Below, piece by piece: positions 7,600 through 14,967 of a stretch of 16,310 nt of DNA. Each line of letters begins with the position of its first letter. Within the stretch, counting starts at the first letter, position 1. The position numbers were made by a program, and so were the translations under genes. Source of the stretch: JBCDBH01 sp039184055 (GTDB taxonomy: Bacteria; Acidobacteriota; Thermoanaerobaculia; Multivoradales; J023); the NCBI GenBank assembly GCA_039184055.1, contig JBCDBH010000105.1:1-16310 (forward strand), read 5' to 3'. Below the pieces are notes generated by a model that saw nothing but the letters and a program-made list of their open reading frames with translations, ran no database searches and was not told the origin of the DNA.

Positions 7600-8766
7600 T
7601 CAGCGGATCACCGCCCGCGCCATGTCCGAGGTGATGCACAAGCGAGGTCGCTCGCCTTGTGTTTCGAGTGCGTCGTGATTCCACGGGTCGAATTCCAACG
7701 GATTGACCAATTCGGCGATGATCGGACGCAGGGCACGGGCACCGGTACGGCTGTCTTTGGCTGCCGCCTCGGCGATCAACGCCGCCGCCAACTCCTCGAT
7801 CTCGAGATCGATCCCCAATTTCTCGAAGAAGCGACGCGCTCGTGAATAGGGCGAGTCGTGCGCCTTGAGCAGGATCTCGCGCAACACCGGAATGTGGAGA
7901 TCCTCGAGCAAGACCACCTTTTCGAAACGCGCCATGAACTGCGGCACCATGCCGAAATCGAAAAGATCCTTGCCTTTCAAATAGTGCGCGAGCGAGAAAT
8001 GCGTCTCGATCCGCACCTGACCATCGGCGGTACGGACGGTGCGATTCTTGAGCCGCTCACCGCTACCCGGCTTGGTGACCCGCAAATAGACCTGATCGTA
8101 GAGACCTTCGAAGGCGCCACCACAGATGAACATCATGCCGCGCGTGTCGATGTCGAGCGTCACCTCACGCTCCTGACCGTCGACCCAGGCCCAGATCGGA
8201 AACGCCAGCTGTTCACCTTCCATCAGGGTCAGCAAGCCCTGCTGCAAGACGACACCGATGGCGTTGGGCTTGCCGGCCAAAATCGACGACATTTTGTCGA
8301 TTTCGTCGATACAGACCGTGGCCCGCTCGATCGCCTCTTTGAGCGCCTCGGGGCTCGGCTTGGGGCCGACCACCGCACGTGCCCGCTGCTCGATCGCCGA
8401 CAGGAGACGCTCGGGACGAAACTCCATGCGGTCGGCGTCGACCAGGAGGTTGGCGTTGATCACCGTCATGGCGCGAAACGCGCGGTACTCCGGCACCTCG
8501 TGGTAGAGACGCTGGATGTTGTTCATGATGGTGGTCTTACCCGTACCCGAGTTACCGACCATGAGCAGATTGCCCGGCATGGTGGCGGTGGTGTGCTTGT
8601 AGATCGCCACGGCGACATAGCGCAGCGCCTTGTCCTGACCGAGCACGCCCTCGCGTAATTGGTCGAAGATCATGGTCGGCTTGATATCGAGAAGAGCACG
8701 GTTGCCAGGCTCGGCAACCGCCATCTCAGGGGCGTCGATTTCGAGAGTCTCAGTGGTGGCTTGCAT
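7600..8766 (-). CDS. ClpX-like AAA+ ATPase without zinc-binding domain
   Basis: This 388-residue protein has the ClpX-type AAA+ core. Walker A is GNSGTGKT (71-78), Walker B is CIDEID (152-157), FICGGAF is at 213-219, a probable arginine finger is Arg280 in PQFMARFEKV, and sensor 2 is GARALR (342-347). Features that define ClpX are missing: there is no N-terminal Cys4 zinc domain, no GYVG pore loop in the region 101-125, and the ClpP-docking IGF loop is replaced by KPGSGERLKN (232-241). It therefore probably does not feed ClpP and may act as a stand-alone remodelling ATPase. The ATG at 8764-8766 is preceded by GGAG at about seven bases. It is divergent from a barrel protein gene; its substrate is unknown. 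Confidence 0.85.
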   Translation of the reverse strand: MQATTETLEIDAPEMAVAEPGNRALLDIKPTMIFDQLREGVLGQDKALRYVAVAIYKHTTATMPGNLLMVGNSGTGKTTIMNNIQRLYHEVPEYRAFRAMTVINANLLVDADRMEFRPERLLSAIEQRARAVVGPKPSPEALKEAIERATVCIDEIDKMSSILAGKPNAIGVVLQQGLLTLMEGEQLAFPIWAWVDGQEREVTLDIDTRGMMFICGGAFEGLYDQVYLRVTKPGSGERLKNRTVRTADGQVRIETHFSLAHYLKGKDLFDFGMVPQFMARFEKVVLLEDLHIPVLREILLKAHDSPYSRARRFFEKLGIDLEIEELAAALIAEAAAKDSRTGARALRPIIAELVNPLEFDPWNHDALETQGERPRLCITSDMARAVIR

Positions 8767-8966
8767 GCGGAAGCTCCGGTCGATCAGTCCATGGAAGTCG
8801 GCCGTGGGCCGGTCTTGAGTGTACGAAACCGACCAACCATTCGTTTGGTCGACCTTGGCACGTGGCTACGCATCTTTGTATACGCACAATTATCTGTGCT
8901 ATTTTCGACCGACCCCCGTATTCGCCGCAACGGCTCGCACGCGAGCCACGCTCAACGGAGACCGCC
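8767..8966. promoter_or_regulatory. Divergent promoter region with TetR-style dyad
   Basis: Two hundred bases between the ClpX-like gene and the barrel gene, clearly more AT-rich around 8840-8905 than its surroundings. A dyad with arms CGACCAA (8830-8836) and TTGGTCG (8845-8851) and an 8-base spacer resembles the operators of TetR-family repressors in shape. Two candidate rightward promoters follow: TTGGCA (8855-8860) with TATACG (8879-8884) at 18 bases, and TTGTAT (8876-8881) with TATTTT (8900-8905) at 18 bases. No regulator gene is adjacent. These are visual calls. Confidence 0.45.
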
Positions 8967-10301
8967 ATGCACCCCCGCCGCGTTACGACACCGATCTTGT
9001 GCGTCGTCTTCCTCGCTTGTGCCTTCACGCTTCACGCTCAGGACCAGAAATTCTTCTCCGATGGAGCGGATGAAGACAAACGGGTCACGTTCGGTTTCGA
9101 AGCCAAGGTGCATTATCGCGACACCGACGACGTGAGTTTTCCGGTGCCCTTTCCGCCGGGTGACGGCCCCCGATTCACTCTCGACTCGGTCGACCCGGGC
9201 AGTCATTTCGAGCTCTCGGTGCTGACCCTCTTTCTCGACGCCACGATCGCGCCCTCGGTCACCGCCCACGCCAAGGTCGACGTGGTCGATCTTTACGACC
9301 GCAACCCGACCTCGAGTGATCGTGAGGTCGACGTCGACGAGGCCTGGATCCGCTTTGGCAACGAGGTCGAACCCGGTGAGCTCCCCGCTCGAGGCGGCGG
9401 GATGTACCTCAAAGTCGGCAAGATGGGCAAATTCGAGCGCCAGGACGACCGTCATCTCGAGAGCTACGGCCTGGTGTCGACCGCCTTCAACCGCATGGAA
9501 GATTTCGGTGTCGAGGTCGGCTGGGACATCACCCGCAACGTCTACCTCAAAGCCACCGCCACCCAGGGCAACCCGGTATTCCTCCGCAACACCACCGCGC
9601 TCGCCGGTGACAACGGCACGCCAGCGGTCGAAGCCGGTCGTGATCCCGAGCTCGCCACCGGCTTTCCCATCCTCTACGACGCCGAGGTCGAGGATCTCGA
9701 CACCGACGGTGAGCTCGAATACGGCATCGGGCTCGGCTTTCGTTTCGGTGACGCCAACCGCGCGATCGACGTTCTGTTCTGGGCCTACGAGCGTGAGCTC
9801 GCCGATACGGTCGATCTCGAGGGCACCTTCTACGGTGGCGACCTCGATCTGCTGCTCGGCCCCGGCAACATCTTTCCCTTCGCGGTCGAAGGTCGTGACA
9901 AACGTGAGCTGGGCGTCAACGTCTGGGTCTATTGGGACGACCTGACCCTCTTCGCCCAGGCGGTCGACGCCGAGCTCGCCGGTCTCGATCGCTTCGCCTG
10001 GGAAGTCGAAGCGTCTTATGCCTTCGACCTCCCCCTGGTGTGGGCGGTCGGGGGTCAGCAATTGTTCAGCTGGATCGCACCCGCGGCGCGCTATTCCAAG
10101 CTCGAGCCCGACTACGGCTTTCCGCAGTTCACGCCCTCCCCGAGCTTTGCCTGGGAGTGGGAAAAGATCGACCTCGGTCTCCGGCTCGGCGTGCTCGACG
10201 GTGTCGATTTCACCGCCGAGTACGCGCTCGACCGCTTCCTGCGCGCCGGGATCTGGGAAGAACGCAACGAATACCTGACCACGCTCCGCTGGCGTCTGTA
10301 G
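8967..10301 (+). CDS. Predicted outer-membrane beta-barrel protein (porin-like)
   Basis: The ATG at 8967 is preceded by GGAG and starts a clean signal peptide (MHPRRVTTPILCVVFLACAF, then TLHA with likely cleavage after Ala24), so the longer frame from 8862 is rejected. The mature protein of about 420 residues has many alternating amphipathic strands (FGFEAKVHYR, MYLKVGKMGKF, FGVEVGWDI, LGVNVWVYWDDLTLFAQAV), acidic turns, and a terminal strand YLTTLRWRL. This suggests a 16- to 18-strand barrel of the phosphate-selective porin O/P style, but the specific family is uncertain. A final Phe or Trp would be usual for BAM recognition; here the last residues are RWRL. It converges on the sulfatase-fold gene with only seven bases between stops. 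Confidence 0.75.
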   Translation: MHPRRVTTPILCVVFLACAFTLHAQDQKFFSDGADEDKRVTFGFEAKVHYRDTDDVSFPVPFPPGDGPRFTLDSVDPGSHFELSVLTLFLDATIAPSVTAHAKVDVVDLYDRNPTSSDREVDVDEAWIRFGNEVEPGELPARGGGMYLKVGKMGKFERQDDRHLESYGLVSTAFNRMEDFGVEVGWDITRNVYLKATATQGNPVFLRNTTALAGDNGTPAVEAGRDPELATGFPILYDAEVEDLDTDGELEYGIGLGFRFGDANRAIDVLFWAYERELADTVDLEGTFYGGDLDLLLGPGNIFPFAVEGRDKRELGVNVWVYWDDLTLFAQAVDAELAGLDRFAWEVEASYAFDLPLVWAVGGQQLFSWIAPAARYSKLEPDYGFPQFTPSPSFAWEWEKIDLGLRLGVLDGVDFTAEYALDRFLRAGIWEERNEYLTTLRWRL

Positions 10302-10308
10302 AGCCGAC

Positions 10309-12507
10309 TCACATATAGCCGAGCGATTCGAGCGCTTTGCGCTCCTCGTCCGAGATGGCTTCGGTGCGCTCACCGGCCTGCACGCCGCCCTCGGCGCGCG
10401 CCATGTCGAGCAGGGCCATCAGCCCGGTCCACATCACCGGCTCGTCCCGCGCCACGTCGACCGTCTCATCGGGATCGGCGATCACATCGAAAAGCTGCGC
10501 CCCGTCGGGTGTGCGGATCGCCTTGTAACGCTCGGTCCGCACACCCCAGATCGTCTTCTCTCCGGGATGACCGGTGCGCAGAAAGACCGGTTGCGAGCCG
10601 ATGTCGGTAAAGAGATCGATCGCGCCATCCCCCTGGGCCGCGGCGGCATCGGCGTAGGAACCGAGCAAGCCGAGCAGCGTCGGCACCATACTGCCGACGT
10701 TGGCCACCCGCGTGGCGTCGACCGTCGACACATCGACCCCGACGGGGGGTCGCATCACCAACGGCACGTGCACCATCGGCTCGTAAATCTGGGTGTTGTG
10801 CCCCACCGCGCCATGCTGACCGAACGCCTCGCCATGATCGGACGTGACGATCACCCACGACCGATCGAGACGACCGTCTTGTTCCAAGCCGTCGACCAGA
10901 CGTCCGACCCAATGATCGGCCATGAGCAGATTGCCATCGTAAAGCGACACCAGCTCGGCGAGATCGGCGTCGTCGAGCTGGATCCGCCCGGCGTAGATAT
11001 CGCGGGTCATCGCTCGATCGGGGGTGATCGAGCCGGCGTAGGCCGGATCACCGAAAATGTCGAATTCGGGATCGGGATCGTACGGCTCGTGAGGCGGCAC
11101 GTAGTGCAGCATCAAAAAGACCGGCGTGTCGTCGTCGACCGCCGCCACCCGTTCGAGGGCGAGCTCGGTGAAACCGCCAGGATGGGTACGATCACGCCCT
11201 TCCATGATCTGCCAGATCTCGTGCCACTCGTCGAACCCTTGCACGGTAAAGGTACCGACCGAGTTGTTGGGATTGGCGCTGATACCGATCGAGGTATAGC
11301 CGAGCCGATCGAGCCGTTCGGCCAGGGTGTCGATCGAGGCATCGAGCGCCAGCCCGCGTTCGACCAAGCCGTGACGCACGAAAGACATGCCGGTGAGGAA
11401 ATTGGGGGTCGAGCACAGGGTGTAGGGGCACTCGGCGATGATCTGCTCGAAAGCGATGCCTTGCGCGGCCAGACCGTCGATCACCGGCGTGGTGGCGCGC
11501 TCGTAGCCATAGACCCCGACGTGATCGGCGTGAAGAGCGTCGAGCACCACCATGATGATGTTCGGCCGCGGCTCGACCTCGGGCGTCACCAGGCGGGTCG
11601 GTGGCTCCTTACCCGCGCCACGTTCGATCCGCGGCGCCCGCAACGTCACCCGTCCCCCTTTGCCGACCTCGGCGTGCAGGGTGAGCAAGATGGTGCGATC
11701 ACGCCACGCCGACACATCGACGCTGACCGGCTCTTCGGGGGTGTTCGCGTCACCCCGCGCCAGCTCGGTCGCCTCGCCATCCAGATCGCGGATCTCGAGA
11801 CGCCACGAGCCGTCGTTGGCGCGGGGCTCGACCACCAACGACGCCACGTCGTTCGGTACCCGCCACGGCGCCACCCATGTGCCAGTGTGCTGAAACACCA
11901 CCGCGTCGCGTTCGCCGTCGACCACCGCGCCGGGACGCTCCGACGACTCCGGCCGACTGCCACGGGGCACCAGGCCGAGCAATTTGACTCCGACCGCCAA
12001 GGCACGCGCGTCGGTATCGATCGAAAAGGTCCGTCCGTGAATCAGCTCGATGTGGTTGGCCCCGACCCGCGCCACATCGGCCGGCACCTCCAGCCGGTAG
12101 TCCTGCCAATCGGGCTCGAGCTCGACCGTGCCGATCTCGGTGTCATTGACCCGGACGGTCACCGATTGCGCCGGGCCGTCGTCGGTCAAGGTACGACATT
12201 CGAGATAAAGCTCGAGCGGCTCGTCGACCCGCGCCACCCGCACCCAGGCCTCGGCGTGCTCGTCGATCGTCCATGCGCCCCAGGTTTCGAGCCGTCCCCA
12301 GCCCTCACCGAGCTGCCAGCGGGCGGCGGGATCCTCATTGGCCGCCAGTCGGGGCAAATCGACCACCGCATCGGTGCCGACAAAATGGCCCGTGGCCAGG
12401 ACGGAAAGAATCGAATCGTCATCGACGACCGGGGGCGTCGTGTCGCTACACGCGCCCACAACCAGCAGCAAAACCGGCAAGACGGCCGGTATCCACTTCG
12501 ATTTCAT
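10309..12507 (-). CDS. Sulfatase / alkaline-phosphatase-superfamily lipoprotein with N-terminal beta-sandwich region
   Basis: The ATG at 12507 (GGAG five bases upstream) gives a 732-residue lipoprotein with lipobox VGAC (Cys20), so the frame beyond it is not used. Residues about 35-300 look like two beta-rich modules. The catalytic fold starts at NIIMVVLDALHADHVGVYGY (316-335), with metal ligand candidates Asp323 and, later, Asp557-His558 in VTSDHGE. The formylglycine signature (C/S-x-P-x-R) is not intact: the site reads STPNF (366-370), Ser in place of Cys and Phe in place of Arg. It is probably a phosphodiesterase, phosphonate or phosphoglycerol-type hydrolase, or an inactive homologue, rather than a classical sulfatase. 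The terminus ERKALESLGYM is typical of these large envelope members. Confidence 0.82.
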   Translation of the reverse strand: MKSKWIPAVLPVLLLVVGACSDTTPPVVDDDSILSVLATGHFVGTDAVVDLPRLAANEDPAARWQLGEGWGRLETWGAWTIDEHAEAWVRVARVDEPLELYLECRTLTDDGPAQSVTVRVNDTEIGTVELEPDWQDYRLEVPADVARVGANHIELIHGRTFSIDTDARALAVGVKLLGLVPRGSRPESSERPGAVVDGERDAVVFQHTGTWVAPWRVPNDVASLVVEPRANDGSWRLEIRDLDGEATELARGDANTPEEPVSVDVSAWRDRTILLTLHAEVGKGGRVTLRAPRIERGAGKEPPTRLVTPEVEPRPNIIMVVLDALHADHVGVYGYERATTPVIDGLAAQGIAFEQIIAECPYTLCSTPNFLTGMSFVRHGLVERGLALDASIDTLAERLDRLGYTSIGISANPNNSVGTFTVQGFDEWHEIWQIMEGRDRTHPGGFTELALERVAAVDDDTPVFLMLHYVPPHEPYDPDPEFDIFGDPAYAGSITPDRAMTRDIYAGRIQLDDADLAELVSLYDGNLLMADHWVGRLVDGLEQDGRLDRSWVIVTSDHGEAFGQHGAVGHNTQIYEPMVHVPLVMRPPVGVDVSTVDATRVANVGSMVPTLLGLLGSYADAAAAQGDGAIDLFTDIGSQPVFLRTGHPGEKTIWGVRTERYKAIRTPDGAQLFDVIADPDETVDVARDEPVMWTGLMALLDMARAEGGVQAGERTEAISDEERKALESLGYM

Positions 12508-12567
12508 TGTCACTCCGAATTTCCCAGGAAGGCGACCTCGCGTCGCGGAAGCCAGGAGCGTACCACC

Positions 12568-12628
12568 AAAAAAGGGGCGTCCAGCCCGTATGTCGCACCA
12601 AACGCCGGGCTGGTGCGACATGTGGGCT
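12568..12628 (-). terminator. Long hairpin plus T-run after rlpA
   Basis: Immediately after the rlpA TAA, ATGTCGCACCA (12611-12621 on the reverse strand) pairs perfectly with TGGTGCGACAT (12590-12600) around a 10-base loop. Outer AGCCC/GGGCT arms extend the stem after two mismatches. A second small stem, GGGC-TGGAC-GCCC, is followed by six T residues (complement of 12568-12573). This looks like an intrinsic terminator separating rlpA from the lipoprotein gene, which begins 120 bases after the rlpA stop. Confidence 0.6.
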
Positions 12629-13398
12629 TAAGGCAGCATGACGACGATCGCGCTCAAGCCCTTGCGCGACAGCTCGCGTCGTAGGTCGAGCGCGTCGTCA
12701 CGACTCTTCAGGCTGCCGACGTGAACGCGATGGATGCCACGCTCGAAGCGAATCTCGATCGGCTCGTATTGCCCTTCGAGCCGCCGTACCAAAGCGTGCG
12801 CATTCTCCTCGACGCTGAACGCGCCCACCTGCACCGTCCAGCGTCCACCGTCGATCCGCGCCAGCGCGTGCGCGCCCGGTGGCGCTTCGAGCACCCGAAT
12901 CTCGACCCGGGCCAGACCCGGCCCGATCATCCCCACCGCCTTCGCCGCGCCGTACGAGAGATCGAGAATCCGTCCACGAATGAACGGTCCGCGATCGTTG
13001 ACCCGCACCGTCACCTTGCGTCCATTGTCAAGATTGGTGACCTCGATCCGCGTGCCCAAAGGAAGCTCACGATGCGCCGCGGTGAGCCCGTACATGTCGT
13101 AGACCTCACCGTTCGCCGTCGTCCGACCGTGAAATTTCGGGCCGTACCACGACGCCACGCCACGTTGCGTATCGCCCGGGGTGGGATCGGCGAAGCGATT
13201 CGAGCTACAGCCGCCGGCCAGGATCGCCAGGGTGAGCGCGAGCATCGCTAGAGGCGCCATCCACAAGCGGCCGCGATCGAGCACGGAACGAGGCAGACGT
13301 CGACGTCGGCGTGGCAGCGCGGCCGGCACCGGCACCCCCGACACCTGTCGGGCCAGCGCCAACGCCTCGCTCACTCGCTGCAACACGCCGCGTCCCAT
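12628..13398 (-). CDS. rlpA: RlpA-family lytic transglycosylase lipoprotein with SPOR domain
   Basis: Septal peptidoglycan enzyme that cleaves denuded glycan strands. The 256 residues contain a lipobox LAGGC (Cys64), the double-psi beta-barrel (about 80-168) with GVASWYGPKFHGRTTANGE and VRVNDRGPF (Asp135 as candidate catalytic acid), and a C-terminal SPOR domain (about 185-256) beginning WTVQVGAF that would bind denuded glycans at the septum. The ATG at 13398 has a strong GGAGGG six bases upstream. It gives an unusual 46-residue N-region, with five consecutive Arg, before the hydrophobic core. The internal Met47 would give a normal signal peptide but has no ribosome binding site. It lies 40 bases downstream of purB. 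Confidence 0.92.
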   Translation of the reverse strand: MGRGVLQRVSEALALARQVSGVPVPAALPRRRRRLPRSVLDRGRLWMAPLAMLALTLAILAGGCSSNRFADPTPGDTQRGVASWYGPKFHGRTTANGEVYDMYGLTAAHRELPLGTRIEVTNLDNGRKVTVRVNDRGPFIRGRILDLSYGAAKAVGMIGPGLARVEIRVLEAPPGAHALARIDGGRWTVQVGAFSVEENAHALVRRLEGQYEPIEIRFERGIHRVHVGSLKSRDDALDLRRELSRKGLSAIVVMLP

Positions 13399-13418
13399 CT
13401 TTTACCCTCCGAGGTGCG

Positions 13419-13447
13419 TTCTACACACGTGACTTCTTCTACACACG
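13419..13447. repeat. 11-bp direct repeat across the purB stop
   Basis: TTCTACACACG occurs at 13419-13429 and again at 13437-13447, an 18-base period. The second copy contains the purB TAG on the reverse strand, so the gene end appears to have been duplicated into the purB-rlpA gap. Confidence 0.6.
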
Positions 13448-14857
13448 CGGCGCCTCGACCGCGACGTCCTCGACATCGGCCAGCGCCGGCATCGCCACAT
13501 GTTCGAGAAAATCATCGACCTGACCCGGCGCGCGACCGACAAAGCGACTCGGTGCCAGCCAGCTCTCCACCTCGGCACGCGACAGTCCAAAATCAGCGTC
13601 GTCGATCACGCTGTCGACCAGCGGATTCTCCTCGCCCCGCGCCACCGCGTCCTGCGCCGCGAAGCTATAGCCACGCAAACGCTCGTGCAGCACCTGACGA
13701 TCGCCGCCACGCAACACCGCCTCCATCAAAAACGTCTCGGTGGCCATGAACGGCAGCTCGCGCGCCACCCGCGTCGCCACCGTCGACTCTTGCACCGTCA
13801 ACCCAGCCGCGACATGCGCCGCCAGCGAGAGGATCGAATCGCCGGTAAGACAAGCGTCGGGCAGCACCAAACGCCTATTCGCCGAATCGTCGAGACTACG
13901 CTCCAGCCATTGCGTGGCGTGATTGAGTGGACCGTTTTGCGCATCGGTGATCAAACGACGCGCCAACGCGCAGATCCGCTCGCTACGGACCGGATTGCGC
14001 TTGTACGCCATCGCCGAAGAGCCCACCTGATCACGATCAAACGGCTCGGCGAGCTCGCCCGTGCCCATCAACAACCGCAGATCGGTAGCCCATTTATGCG
14101 TCGTCTCACCGATGCCAGCGAGCGTCGCGAGGATCTGTGAATCCTGCTTACGAGAATACGTCTGCCCGGTGACCGCCCATGACGACTCGAAACCGAGCCG
14201 CTCGGCGAACAGCCGATCGAGCTGCCGGACCTTGTCTTCATCACCCTTGAACAGCGTCAGATAACTCGCCTGCGTGCCCGTCGTGCCCTTGACACCACGA
14301 CAGCGGAGTCGTGCCAAGCGCTCCTCCACCGCCGCCAAATCCTCGAGCACATCCTGCAGCCACAAACACGCCCGCTTGCCCACCGTGGTGAGCTGCGCCG
14401 GCTGAAAATGCGTGTAGGCCAAGCACGGGACATCGCGATGCGTCCGCGCGAAATCAGCCAGGGCTCGACCGAACGCGCCCAGCCGTCGCCGCAGCAGTCG
14501 CAGCGCGTCACGCGTCAGCAACACATCCGTATTGTCGGTAACAAACGCGCTCGTCGCCCCGGCGTGCAAAATGCCGCCGGCATCCCCCGCCTGCTCGGCG
14601 AAATGCCGCAAATGTGCCACCACATCGTGCCGCGTCTGCCGCTCGAGCTCCGCCACCCGCGCCAGATCCGCCTCCGGCGCGGCGCGCAGCGCGTCGAGCT
14701 GCGCCTCGCTGATCTCGAGCCCCAGCTCACGTTGACACTCCGCCAGAGCAATCCACAGCTGCCGCCAGGTGCGAAACCGGTGCGCCGCCGAAAACAGCCG
14801 GCCCATCTCCGCCGACGCATACCGTTCATGAAGCGGATTCTGCGGCCGCTCACTCAT
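13439..14857 (-). CDS. purB: Adenylosuccinate lyase, eukaryote-like type
   Basis: Cytoplasmic fumarase-superfamily lyase acting twice in purine synthesis (SAICAR to AICAR, adenylosuccinate to AMP). The 472 residues include RTWRQLWIALAE, RHDVVAHLRHF, GATSAFVTDNTD, THFQPAQLTTVGKR with the general-base His150, RGVKGTTGTQASYL, and the flexible signature loop SSAMAYKRNP (280-289) with the catalytic Ser. This block order matches animal ADSL far better than the short B. subtilis-type PurB. The signature carries Ala where Pro is usual (SSAMPYKRNP). I choose the ATG at 14857 because MSERPQNPLHERYAS fits the family start; an in-frame ATG at 14905 is the alternative. Neither has a strong ribosome binding site. 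Confidence 0.93.
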   Translation of the reverse strand: MSERPQNPLHERYASAEMGRLFSAAHRFRTWRQLWIALAECQRELGLEISEAQLDALRAAPEADLARVAELERQTRHDVVAHLRHFAEQAGDAGGILHAGATSAFVTDNTDVLLTRDALRLLRRRLGAFGRALADFARTHRDVPCLAYTHFQPAQLTTVGKRACLWLQDVLEDLAAVEERLARLRCRGVKGTTGTQASYLTLFKGDEDKVRQLDRLFAERLGFESSWAVTGQTYSRKQDSQILATLAGIGETTHKWATDLRLLMGTGELAEPFDRDQVGSSAMAYKRNPVRSERICALARRLITDAQNGPLNHATQWLERSLDDSANRRLVLPDACLTGDSILSLAAHVAAGLTVQESTVATRVARELPFMATETFLMEAVLRGGDRQVLHERLRGYSFAAQDAVARGEENPLVDSVIDDADFGLSRAEVESWLAPSRFVGRAPGQVDDFLEHVAMPALADVEDVAVEAPRV

Positions 14858-14967
14858 CGACACACCATCCAAACAGCCGACATGCTCATCAAGTCGTGGC
14901 TCCATCCGGCCCGAGGGCCGCCGTAAAGGATCGTTCAGCAGTTAAAGCTGAGGGATCCTACACCACC
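14858..14967. promoter_or_regulatory. bcp-purB intergenic region with two small hairpins
   Basis: TCAGC (14935-14939) pairs with GCTGA (14947-14951) around a seven-base loop. CGGCCC (14907-14912) faces GGGCCG (14915-14920). The second lies in the likely purB leader if translation starts at 14857. Neither has a T-run; a purB promoter may lie here but none is clear. Confidence 0.3.

Noticed and set aside
8856..8872. Sigma-54 promoter look-alike (TGGCACG then GC) upstream of the barrel gene
   Set aside because: The GG to GC spacing is 11 rather than the strict 10 bases, and the downstream TTGC element is not matched.
8967..10301. Lipoprotein signal (LAC at residues 16-18) on the barrel protein
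   Set aside because: The -3 and -2 residues (Phe, Leu) do not fit a lipobox; cleavage after LHA at Ala24 is better.
8952..10373. A 473-codon minus-strand frame opposite the barrel gene
   Set aside because: Composition-driven antisense frame in GC-rich DNA; the plus strand has a signal peptide, ribosome binding site and barrel strands.
12508..12621. Longer start of the sulfatase-fold gene at 12621
   Set aside because: That ATG lies inside the rlpA terminator hairpin; the ATG at 12507 has a ribosome binding site and gives a proper lipoprotein signal.
10567..12684. A 705-codon open frame on the plus strand opposite the sulfatase-fold gene
   Set aside because: It is a mirror frame of a gene with clear motifs, a lipobox and a ribosome binding site; its protein is rich in His, Arg and Asp with no recognisable domain.
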